From NCBI RefSeq assembly GCF_030035675.1, contig NC_084493.1, positions 26,170,203 through 26,234,202 of the forward strand: 64,000 nucleotides of DNA. The letters run 5' to 3'. Both the position numbers and the translations under genes were made by a program. The DNA is from Rhineura floridana (lineage: Eukaryota > Chordata > Lepidosauria > Squamata > Rhineuridae). Under the pieces are notes generated by a model. That model made no database searches. It was not told where the DNA came from and saw nothing but the letters and a program-made list of their open reading frames with translations. Within the stretch, counting starts at the first letter, position 1; each line of letters starts with the position of its first letter. Positions 55,601 through 64,000 of this stretch are shown in pieces.

Positions 55601-58600
55601 ACTGCCAATCCACTGATTAGTGATGACTTCCAAGCCCCTCCCCTCCTTTTGGCAGGGATTGGCTGTACTTTGGAGTTCTAAATCAAGAACTCTGGAGTGT
55701 AACTGAACCCAGCAGGGTTTGTATTTGGCACCAGATTTAAAAGGTGCCTAATGCAAGTCCTGCGCCTGTTCGTACTCCACACCTGGGGCAGGTGGATATA
55801 GCTTGGGGAAATGCCTTTGTGAGTCAAATGAGACTCCTGCTGGGCCTAATCAGGCCCATGGGCTGGAGGTTCCCCATGTCTGGTCTACATAGGCTGACAG
55901 CTGCTCTCCAGACAGGTCTTTCCCAGCCCTACCTAGAGATATTAAGGATTGAATTGGGATTTCCTGTATATAAAGCATGTGCTCTGCTATTGAGCTACAG
56001 TCCCTTCCCCTACCATCCTACATGTTGTGTGTTGACATTATTATTAATTGGATTTGTGTCCTTTCTTTCTTGAATCTAAATCAAGGTGGCTTATGTCCAC
56101 TAAAAATAAAAACAAAACACTTCAAAGCACAGAAAAAACAATGGCAATTTATAGTTGATTTACTCCTTCAATCTTCTCTCTGTTTCAGAAATGAATTCTG
56201 TGTAATGCAAAATACTGTTGGCATAGAATTAATAATGCCTTTAACCATTTGTATGTCTGTTAGCAAATTAATTCCAGCAGCATGGATGTATGCTGCAATC
56301 AAGGAAAGAAACTATTTAGGTCATCAGAAGCATAACAAAGTAGGCCCATTGTTCTCAGCTTTGGATATCAGATCAACAAGATTGTAAGCACTCATCTACT
56401 TGTACTGAACTCGTTGCAAGGGATAGATGTGTCCATTGCCTTCTAGTATAGCCAGACCTAACCTGGGCTTGAGGAGGAGGTTCAGGGAGCTTATGTTCTT
56501 GTATCAAGTGGCCTTACCCCTCACTAGGAACTAAGTGTGAGGGATAGTGTTAGATAAAATCAATCACATGGGATTTGCCTCTTGTGATGGTATTGTCTTG
56601 AAATTGCTGGCGGCGTTGCCTTGAATGGGGTGCTGAGAATTACAAATTTGGTCCACCAGGCCTCCCGGTTTGGTCTGCTAGGCTACACCTACTCACCTTA
56701 TGCCTGAAGCATACATGATGTCAGGTGTGGGGTGGATAAGGGCGGGGCTTCAAAGGAACAACACACGCTTAGGAACATGCCTTGCTCAGAGCGGGGGAAG
56801 CAGTTTCTATTCAATGGAAACCTCTTCTCCCTTCCAGCATTGCTGTTTGAAGCCACCCCATGAGGCTCCATAGGGCTGGCAATGCCCCTTATGCCTGGGA
56901 ACTGTGCTCAAGGGATTTTGACAGGTGGGCAGGACAACCCAGGTGGCAATTACATGACACCATGGTAACACCATTTGATTGACAGGTGGGTTGCCCTGCC
57001 CATTTGTCAAAGTTGGCTGATAGAGTGGATCTGACCCCTGGAGCGAAAAACATTCCCCACCCCATCTTAGGCCCAGGTAAACACCTTGACATAGTGCAAA
57101 CAGCCATCCAAAGAGTAGTTTAGAGGGGTAGAAACAAGCCACAGGCTGACATATTTCCACTTTTCCTCTTGTGCACATCACCTTTCATTTTCTGTTTGGT
57201 GCAAACTAGAGTTATGATGTTTGTTTGCATATGCCCTCTAGAACCGGAAACTGCCGTTTGAATTGGGTTTCCAATTCTGTTTTGAAGGCAGACATCCCAC
57301 TATAAGCCGTAATTGCTGATTCAAGTGTTGTGACAGAAAGGAAACTCAAAGGGAAACAAAAATGTGAGAAGGAAGATGCAGTGTGCAAGCCTGCAGCTTC
57401 TTTCTAATTCTCCAAAATATGGATTTAGAGGATTGTCTGACCCAGACTATTCTGTGAATGGATGTTCTGTGGTATAAAATAAATGTTTGCCTATATGTTC
57501 TTGAACTATCATGGGGGTTCATCTAATGCTCTGTCAATACATTATGGAGCCTGTGTTATTGGCTATAAAAGATCTTTCTTCATATGGCAACTAAATATTT
57601 CTACATCGATCCCATTTGTCAGTGGAATTCCTGCAATAGTGGATTTTGCCGCTATGAGGGAAGCAGTGAAAAATCTTGGAGGAGATCCTACAAAAGTCCA
57701 TCCTGTCTGCCCAACAGATCTCACTGTGGACCATTCTTTGCAGATTGACTTCAGTAAATGGTATTTATTGTAAAGATGGTTTGTTTTACTCTTTTTTCGG
57801 GGGGTAGTAGTGGTAGTAGAATGTGGGTCCCTGTGTGAAGAGTCTGGGCAAAAATGAACTTAAGGTTCCTACCTGGAAAAGCATGCATGTCATATAGTTT
57901 GTCATCTTGGCAGAGAAAATCAATCGGTGCTGAATGATTCTCCATTTAAGTCTACTGAAAGTCTGCCATTACACTTAATGACAACTTCTTTAGCCTCCCA
58001 TGTTCAGGAGCACTTGGCAGTATTACTGCAAAACCTTCACCGGATCACTGTAATTTTTGAGTCGAGTCAAGATACTGAGTTGGACTTATAAACCTGTAAA
58101 ATGTGTAGAACCTGTGTGCCAGACTATTACCTGCTCTCCTCTGTTCCATTGGTGTGACTAAGATAAGCACAAAGCACAATCTAAAGCAGTTTTGGGTGTT
58201 GGTGTTACATTTATATCCCACTGCTCCGCCAAGGAGCTCAAGGTACTGCACATGGTTTTTGCTGTTTCCATTTTATTCTCACAACAATCCTGCATTGTAG
58301 GTTAGGCTGAAAGGCAGTGACTGGCCCAAAATTACCCAGTGAGCTTCATGGCTCAGTGAGGATGTGAACCCTGGTCTCCAAGGTTCTAATCCAACCTCTA
58401 ACAGTGAAGTACATCACACTGGCTCCCTTGTGTTGAGGTGTGCTTGCTGGGTGGGGCTAGAGCCAAAAGTGGGTGGGCACCCTGTTTCTGACCCCTCTGT
58501 CTGCCACCTTTCCCTCCCCACCTCCACCCATGGCCCATTGTCCCCCTCATGAAATCAGGCTAAGAGCCACCGTTGCCCACCCTGACTCTAAAGTGCACCG

Positions 58601-61600
58601 CGCTGACAGCAGTTCTGGGCGACTCATAAGCATGGTGGATATTCCCCAGCTGAGATTGTCTGCCGAGGTTTATCAAACCCTGAGTGTCTCTTGTCTCTTA
58701 GGAGATACAATACTGTCTCGCTATTTTAATTTTGCGTTTTTTTGTTTTTTAAAAACAAATAAATATATTACATTTTGTGAACACCTAGTGGTTTAAAATC
58801 ATTTGATAAAGTAAAGACAATGGATTTTTTACCATTTTTTTTTAAAGTGCAATACAGAATACTCCCAATCCTGGAGGTGGTGATCCACAAAGGCCACCAC
58901 CAAAATGTTCTCCACTTAGAGCTCCTCGGAAGCTGCCATGCAGAGGCCAGTCCAGCTGCAAAGGGCCATGTGATGGAGAGTCAAGCCGTAACTCTGGGCA
59001 GATTGAGAACACACCTCTGCTGTGCCCTTTTCATCTTCAACCAGTGCCTGAGTAAGCTTCTTTTTTAAATTCCTCCTTTGCCCTTTTTTCCTGCAAATGA
59101 GCATTCATGCTGCTGTTAGGGTTTGTGTCCAGTTCCTCTTTGTACTACATATGTTAAGTTTAATGTGGAGCTAAATATCAAGTACTGTTTCATCGGATAC
59201 TAAACACTTCTAGTTGTACTAGCTGGCATCCAAAAATGATTGGCAGATTGGCTGACGATAATAGTCCAAGGCGCTTCCTTTGCTGCAGTGAACGCTTAAC
59301 CAGGCAAGAATATTTTTACTTGAAGGGTCACTTCCTTTTTTTTTCTTTTTTAACCCAAAACATATGATACATCATTTTTTACAAAAGCAAATGTAAGAGA
59401 AAAATCCTTGTCCTCTTCATGAGTATGAAAGTATTGTCATGAAATGTATAGGAGTAGGAAAGTATCCAAGCACATCAGTCCATAGAATCCCATGTGTGGT
59501 GATATCCCACAACTGCCTTGCCCATTTCCCTGCTAAATAAAAGTATACAATTGAGCAAATATCCTTATATTCAGCTATTCTCGGATTTGTTTAGTCAGCT
59601 TCTCTGCTTAAAACATTTTGCCAAACATAAGAGTTCTAAAGGGCCACTTCCAGTGTGCAGATAACATCCCGCTTTTGCTGTGTATTTTCTTGTTGGGAAG
59701 ACTTCTAGAGAGGCCTGGTTCATATGGAATGGTAAGCCAAACTGGCTTAGCATGAATGAACAAGCGTGCTGGTGAATGCTGTTCAAATCATGCCCATTCC
59801 ACTCTCCCCTTTCCCCAGCTGGAAGGAAACTAACCAGAGTGCTGGCTTAGCATTGAAGTGTGATCCAGTGCTCATAGTTTGTTCTTCTTCAAACCATGAG
59901 CACTGGTTCACACATTAATGGTAAATCAGTTACCTGATCTGAGCAATGTGCACCAGCATATTTATTTATTTATAGGCCACACTTTTCATAGAGTACATCA
60001 AGGCGGCTTACAACTTACAAAGGCATAAAGAAATTAAAAACAAAAAATATATAATTAAAAAGAATAATAAAATCATCTGTAATACTGTATTGGTTATGGG
60101 GGGAGGGAGGATCATGTTAAAAGGCCTGTTTAGAAAGTTCAGTTTTCAGGAGATGCCTGAAAGAAAGGAGGCATGGTTCCTCTTGAATCTCTATTGGTAG
60201 GGAGTTCCACAGGGCAAGGCCTGCCTCACTAAAGGTTTGGATCCTGGTGGAGGCCAACCAAACCTCAGGGATGTGGGGAGCCACCAAAAGTGCAGAAGAT
60301 CTCAGAGATCGAGATGGAACATAGGGAATCGGGTGGTCCTTCCTTGCTCATTCATGGCAAGCCAAACTATGGTGGGCGATTGCGGGCAAACCAGGCCAGT
60401 GAGAGATGGGCCAGACTTAGGGGGGGAAAGGTAACTGGAGGGATGGAGCTCGTTGAGAGGCTTATGACGTTTAACATGATGTGCCAAAAGTGGCTAGAGA
60501 AACATTTCTCCCTCTTTCATAACACCTGCAGCTAGTGGTCAGCCAGTGAAATTGATTGGCAGTAGATTCAGAACACACAAAATAAAGTCCTTCTCCATAC
60601 AATGCATAGTTGTGAAATACTTAGCCAGAATATGTGGCGATAGCCACTGGCTTTAGACAAATTCATAGAGGATTTCTGTGAGTGCTGTTTGCTGTGTATA
60701 TGTTCAAAGGCAACGTACCTCAGTTCCAGTTGCTGGGCAGTAGAGCTTGGGAGAAAGCTCACATGCTGCTTATGGGCTTACCAGGAGCATAATGCTGTCC
60801 ACCCTTGGTCACAGGAACTAAATAGGCACTCACTGTGATCCTACATGGAGACATGTCCACTCTTGTCATAGACATCTGTTCATCAGCAGGCACATTTAAA
60901 AGGTAGTCCCTAATTGAAAGCAAACAAGGCAGCACCTTTCAGCATTTGGTAGCGTTGCATTTTCCATGTATGTGCAGTAGTGTTAGGTAGCATTGCTAAT
61001 CCCTCAAAAGTTACTAGCCGTAGCCCCCCCCCCAAAATAAAACCATTTACTGGTCAACATTTCCACTCCCCTCCCCCACTTTTCCAACATGCCTGCCCAC
61101 TTTTCATGCTCCAGAGTAGGAACGGGGTTAGGTGGTGGTGGTGTTTGCTGGTTTGACCCTGTGCGGCCAAGACTCTTTAGGCACATTGGCCATGCAGCAG
61201 CTCAACACCCCTGGTCTTCCTCCCAACTTCAGCCCTGGGGAAGCCATGGAGAACCAGGGCAGCTGTCTGGATGATCCTCTGCAGCTTCAAAGTTGGGAAG
61301 AAGACTGGCCCCTCACCTCACTTGTGATTCCCACCTTGGCAAGTGAATTTGTTGAAGCCTGGCAATAATACAAAGCTGATTTTCAGACTACCACACAAAC
61401 TGTTGAAAGGAATTTTCTCTCAGTCTTACTGCCAGCCCCCACCCCACCCCAAGTACAATTTGGTAGTAATAGATTTCAGGTTTTAGAAGTTTGACAGCAT
61501 CATCCTGCATGAATTTGTTCTAGTCTGCCTGTTTAAAATTCTCCAGAAAGACTTGATAATTGGCCACATGCAGAAATATTCATAGTCACTGACTGGGATT

Positions 61601-62957
61601 AAACAAAAATAGAATATCTGACTTCCATTGTTGGAAAGGCAGAGTAGAATTACCTCTAGGTATTCTTTTTAAATTTTTGTAAATAAGTGAGGTTCCTGAA
61701 GCCGCATGTAACAGATTTGTCACCTTACTGGTGTTCTAATTAGAAGTAACAAGATCAGATATGAAGATAAAGCAGTTTTCTTATCATGCATAACATGAAT
61801 CTTATCCCATGCTTCTTCCTGGAGGTTAACCTCTAAGAATGACTGTTAGAAAGTGCCTTTTCTCTTTATGGCAGCATCATTCTGGTAGCAGCTTCTTTTT
61901 TTTAAATACATTTTTTAAAGTTAACTTGCCTCAAGCAAACTGGAGCAGTGACTGTTTCCACTTACAATATACTTGACAAGAGACTTGGCTTTTTAAAAAG
62001 TGGGAATATGGATATGGAAGGAGGCAGGGGCATGTGTCATTTCATTGGGAGGAAAAATGCCTCCCCAACCAGTTCTAAACTTCTCTGTTTTCAGCTGCAA
62101 GTGAAATATTAGGAGGGCAAAGAGGAATATTTATGTGAGTTCGATTTTTTCCTTTAGGCCGGAAACAGTGTTAAAAAACCAGGAGATGGAATTTGGTAGA
62201 AACAGAGAGAGGCTTCAGTTTTTCAAGGTATGTTGGTCTGAAGGCAATCTGATGTTGTAGAACTTTATAGAAAGACCATAGGTGATCTAATGGAGATGTC
62301 CATGGGTCAGTTGTGCAATTAATTTTGAAGTTTCTCTTAGTCAGAATATGTTACTTGAGAGACAAAAAGAGACTTTGGGTATTAAACATGACAAGCCTAT
62401 TCTCAAATTGATTCTTGCTTAGGATTGTCATACTCCAGGGAAGTAGTAATGGGGAGACAGATGATGGATAAAACAATAGAGATGTTATCCCATAGAGGCA
62501 GCTTTACATTTGTATGAAGAGGAAAACTACTTTATGAATTGTGATAGTTATATTGTTGCTATCTTAATGCTAAGAATCCTTGCTGAGATGCTCATACTTT
62601 CAGCAGTTTAACTTTCTTTGCCCAGTAGATATGCGATGTGTTTTAAAAAACTAAGAATAATTCCTGATGTACCTATTTTCATTTACCGTTAACATTGCTA
62701 AAGCTTGCCTGATTCAGAGAATGTGAAGATAACTTATCTTAATTTTCTTTCTCTCTGTCTCTCCATAAATTAGTGGGGTTCCAAAGTTTTTAGCAATGTC
62801 TCAGTAATTCCTCCTGGAACCGGAATGGCACACCAAATGAACCTGGAGTACTTGTCCAGAGTAGTATTTGACGGTAAAGGCTTCTTTTATCCAGACAGTG
62901 TTGTTGGCACTGATTCTCATACAACAATGGTGAACGGCTTGGGAATCTTGGGATGGG
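43584..62957 (+). CDS. IREB2: IREB2 (iron regulatory protein 2), exons 1-7, partial
   Basis: Iron-responsive-element binding protein 2, an aconitase-fold cytosolic RNA-binding protein that in low iron binds IREs in ferritin, transferrin receptor and related mRNAs and is degraded when iron is high. Seven exons join in phase to 871 nt (290 complete residues); human is 963, so the gene continues right of the window. Order: start [19 protein letters not shown], aconitase domain 1 ([39 protein letters not shown]), the IRP2-specific Cys-rich insert in exon 5, then [20 protein letters not shown] and [20 protein letters not shown]. The insert excludes the paralogue ACO1/IRP1. ATG 43584 has A at -3 and G at +4, and the first intron position matches a MDAPKA-type human exon 1. 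One extra residue (GGAKY against GTKY) shifts numbering by one. Confidence 0.97.
43660..43870. other. polypyrimidine tract in IREB2 intron 1
   Basis: About 200 bp of almost pure C/T on the plus strand (runs such as cccctctcctccgaccctcc), so the opposite strand has many closely spaced G runs. Confidence 0.7.
43880..46680. other. IREB2 intron 1, no recognised feature
   Basis: Unlike MAN2C1 introns, this stretch shows almost no repeat I can name; AT content rises away from the CpG island. Confidence 0.5.
46690..47056. mobile_element. MITE-B copy 3 with perfect target duplication
   Basis: Flanked by GTCTAGAT at 46682-46689 and 47057-47064. Contains tgagcttcattcaggtggtc and ends gtttgggaaccactt; 367 bp. 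Confidence 0.85.
47130..47300. repeat. short palindromic repeats, eroded
   Basis: ggccaattctatgcatgctt and caattctgtctgtttg blocks. Confidence 0.45.
47435..47524 (+). CDS. IREB2: IREB2 coding exon 2
   Basis: Residues 7-37, [20 protein letters not shown] then [10 protein letters not shown]. Acceptor gtctttcag, donor gtaaca. Confidence 0.95.
47795..47865. repeat. short palindromic repeat
   Basis: gaagcaagtcctattgaatt, ggggcttactcccatgtgag, taggattgcagcc. Confidence 0.6.
48123..48461. mobile_element. long-palindrome hAT MITE, 339 bp
   Basis: Starts TAGGGTTGCCAGGCTCAGGG and ends GAGCCTGGCAACCCTA, with 8-bp duplication GGGCAATT at 48115-48122 and 48462-48469. The arms pair along almost the whole element, about 165 bp each, around ggttgcaaggcccagcttcc. 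Confidence 0.92.
48790..48865. repeat. short palindromic repeat, partial
   Basis: ggtgggatttacttgtaagt and aaacatgcttaggattgcat. Confidence 0.45.
49381..49435 (-). mobile_element. S1 SINE tail fragment
   Basis: gaacatatgaagctgcctta. Confidence 0.45.
50255..50475 (-). mobile_element. CR1 LINE 3' end
   Basis: Antisense: tctgttctcacagtggccaa, cagcactctccccacttgtg, caactggtattcagaggcgt. Confidence 0.75.
50688..51120 (-). mobile_element. CR1 LINE 3' region
   Basis: Antisense: cttgttctcacagtggcagt, tatgtgaagaagtccttttg, aaacttttctctatccactt. Confidence 0.8.
51448..52370 (-). mobile_element. L2-like LINE, 3' end with reverse-transcriptase C-terminus
   Basis: Antisense. The 143-codon frame 51606-52037 reads [58 protein letters not shown], and the frame 52063-52368 holds the preceding part ([20 protein letters not shown]). 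One shift separates the two. The tail is tatt-rich at 51448. Confidence 0.88.
52712..52880 (-). mobile_element. S1 SINE, diverged
   Basis: tatacagagtcaaaccaatg to ttactgctgaactatgcttc. Confidence 0.7.
53430..53565. mobile_element. MITE-A variant with target duplication
   Basis: cagccatcccccaacctggt and ccatgttgaggaaggatggg; agactag is present on both sides. Confidence 0.75.
54228..54402 (-). mobile_element. S1 SINE, diverged
   Basis: aggaagctgccttatagcaa, ggtagaacttgtgaccttct. Confidence 0.7.
54554..54719 (+). CDS. IREB2: IREB2 coding exon 3
   Basis: Residues 37-92, [49 protein letters not shown]. Donor gtaagg. Confidence 0.97.
55090..55283 (-). mobile_element. S1 SINE, near full length
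   Basis: aggaagccgccttatactga, ccagcagttgaacctggaac, ctcacagagctacggccctt. Confidence 0.85.
55885..56008 (-). mobile_element. S1 SINE, 5' part
   Basis: tttcccagccctacctagag, aggattgaattgggatttcc, tgctattgagctacagtccc. A MITE-F-like right end (gctggaggttccccatg) precedes it. Confidence 0.7.
56010..57470. other. IREB2 intron 3 stretch with no recognised feature
   Basis: No exon or nameable repeat seen; several short open frames look like chance. Confidence 0.4.
57623..57760 (+). CDS. IREB2: IREB2 coding exon 4
   Basis: Residues 92-138, [20 protein letters not shown], then [17 protein letters not shown]. The split codon TG|T gives Cys138. Confidence 0.97.
58203..58430 (-). mobile_element. MIR-like SINE
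   Basis: Antisense: tatatcccactgctccgcca, ttctcacaacaatcctgcat, gtgaaccctggtctccaagg. Confidence 0.75.
58848..59051 (+). CDS. IREB2: IREB2 coding exon 5 (Cys-rich IRP2-specific insert)
   Basis: Residues 138-206. [12 protein letters not shown] leads into a Pro/Cys-rich segment, [17 protein letters not shown] (C169, C175, C179, matching human C168/C174/C178), then [17 protein letters not shown]. An added Cys158 lies just before. The insert is the part of IRP2 linked to iron- or haem-dependent turnover and is absent from IRP1. Confidence 0.97.
59955..60330 (-). mobile_element. L2-like LINE 3' region
   Basis: Antisense: (ttta)n, catcaaggcggcttacaact, ggtagggagttccacagggc, gccaccaaaagtgcagaaga. 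Confidence 0.65.
60500..62157. other. IREB2 intron 5 stretch with no recognised feature
   Basis: No exon seen; a C-run and purine-rich patch near 61026-61140 may be an eroded repeat. Confidence 0.35.
62158..62227 (+). CDS. IREB2: IREB2 coding exon 6
   Basis: Residues 206-229, [20 protein letters not shown] then FFK. Differs from human by one residue here (V to M). Donor gtatgt. Confidence 0.97.
62774..62957 (+). CDS. IREB2: IREB2 coding exon 7
   Basis: Residues 230-291, [20 protein letters not shown] to NGLGILGWG, core of the aconitase fold. Donor gtaagt. The next exon is not in the remaining 1043 bp. Confidence 0.97.
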
Positions 62958-64000
62958 GTAAGTTAACTCAGTGGACAGTTCACTTTTTTCTTGTTCCATC
63001 TCTCAGAAATAGTTCTCAATTTCTTCCTGTCTGTTTTAAATTTCTGCATAACTTCTTACATTATGTTAGTTGGATAGGAAGTGTTGGAAGTACGAGGCAA
63101 TATAGATATGTTCATCCTTGGTTTTTTTCTTACTCTCCTGTGCTTAAAAACACCCTTCACTAATTCAATTTTGATCAGACACCAAATTAATTTTAAAAAT
63201 TCTCCACTTCAGTAACAAAAAAATAAGGGTTCTTCTTCTATAGTATTAGGCTTTGACTATACCTGACCCCTCACCCACCATAATAGCCATGTAACATCAG
63301 CAATCCTGTGAGAGTGTGGAGGAGGCAGGGGAGGGCAGTCATAGCACATGCCTATTCCTGGATCAGTAGAGAGTCTTCCCCGCCTTTGCGTTCAGGGCAA
63401 CTAATTGTTCTCTGCACATGAGGCTTGCTCGCTTTATTATTTTGAAATTCTGTGTTTTGTTCCTGATCCCTCCTTCCCCTGATCCCTTTCCTTTGCTTCC
63501 ATTTTGCCTGGTCTGTTTTTGTTATCAGCCCTTTAAGAGAAGTGAGCTCTTGCATACAATTCAGTTGCTGTATAGCCTTTGGGATATAGTAGGCTATAAA
63601 TGTAAATATATGCATATGGGTCTGCTTTAATCCCAGTGTCATTTTTTTCTACATGAGGCTTCTCAGAACTCAAACGTGTGCAGATACTGGGGGGAGAAGA
63701 GCAAATACCTGCTAGATTTGCTAGAGCAAAATACAATGGAAACCAAAACTGTACAAAATATACAATATATTCTGTTGTACAGACAGCCTTCTTGTAATCT
63801 GAAGTCATTTGCATGAAGAAAACCTTGCCCAGACAGTTTGAGGTGAGGAAGAGCGTCCTTTCTTTCACTAAAACAAAGACAAAAAAACTTTTCATTAGTC
63901 CATCAAAAGGAACACTCAACCTCCATTTCAGTTTTTATCTATAACAATGAAATGTGTATTTGAAGAATTTTTATCCTACTCTTAGGCCAAAAAAAGACTC
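62958..64000. other. IREB2 intron 7, to the window end
   Basis: Starts with gtaagt after Gly291. No further IREB2 exon, no nameable repeat. Confidence 0.6.

Overview
The window is vertebrate nuclear DNA, most likely from a squamate reptile (lizard or snake). The exons are short and bounded by GT/AG sites, and introns and intergenic DNA are packed with interspersed repeats. Two copies of the Sauria SINE (tRNA-like head, Bov-B-type 3' tail, a squamate family) are the best lineage marker. They sit among CR1 and L2-like LINEs, MIR-like SINEs, many copies of a tRNA-headed SINE called 'S1' here, and many palindromic DNA-transposon relics (MITEs). Family labels S1 and MITE-A to MITE-F are mine.

Three host genes are supported by spliced reading frames. 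(1) NEIL1, plus strand: the last two coding exons, 629-878 and 1135-1187, giving a 100-residue basic C-terminal tail; the rest lies left of the window. (2) MAN2C1, minus strand: a complete gene, 26 coding exons from ATG at 40845 down to the stop at 5392-5394. The exon lengths add to 3132 nt, or 1043 residues, with every splice phase agreeing, and all four GH38 metal ligands (H266, D268, D378, H583) are present. (3) IREB2, plus strand: exons 1-7 from ATG at 43584 to 62957 (290 complete residues). These include the IRP2-specific Cys-rich insert with its three iron-related cysteines; the gene runs off the right edge.

Layout: 1-5391 is the NEIL1 end and a convergent NEIL1/MAN2C1 intergenic space; 5392-40845 is MAN2C1; 40846-43583 is the divergent MAN2C1/IREB2 space with two promoters; 43584-64000 is the first part of IREB2. 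NEIL1 and MAN2C1 are tail to tail, as I recall them in human. MAN2C1 head to head with IREB2 is not the human order, where the two genes lie about 3 Mb apart, so one side has rearranged. The three proteins do unrelated jobs (base excision repair, trimming of free cytosolic oligomannosides, iron-responsive mRNA control), and nothing suggests an operon-like unit.

The most useful signals outside coding DNA are: a cluster of TCTCGCGAGA-type elements at the IREB2 promoter; several DNA-transposon relics with clean 8-bp or TA target duplications; nested insertions (a Tigger-like MITE in a SINE, a MITE in a SINE, a SINE in a CR1, an LTR-like unit in a MITE); and an L2-like LINE ending about 10 bp from a MAN2C1 splice donor. 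I see no CRISPR array, functional tRNA or rRNA gene, or prokaryotic system.
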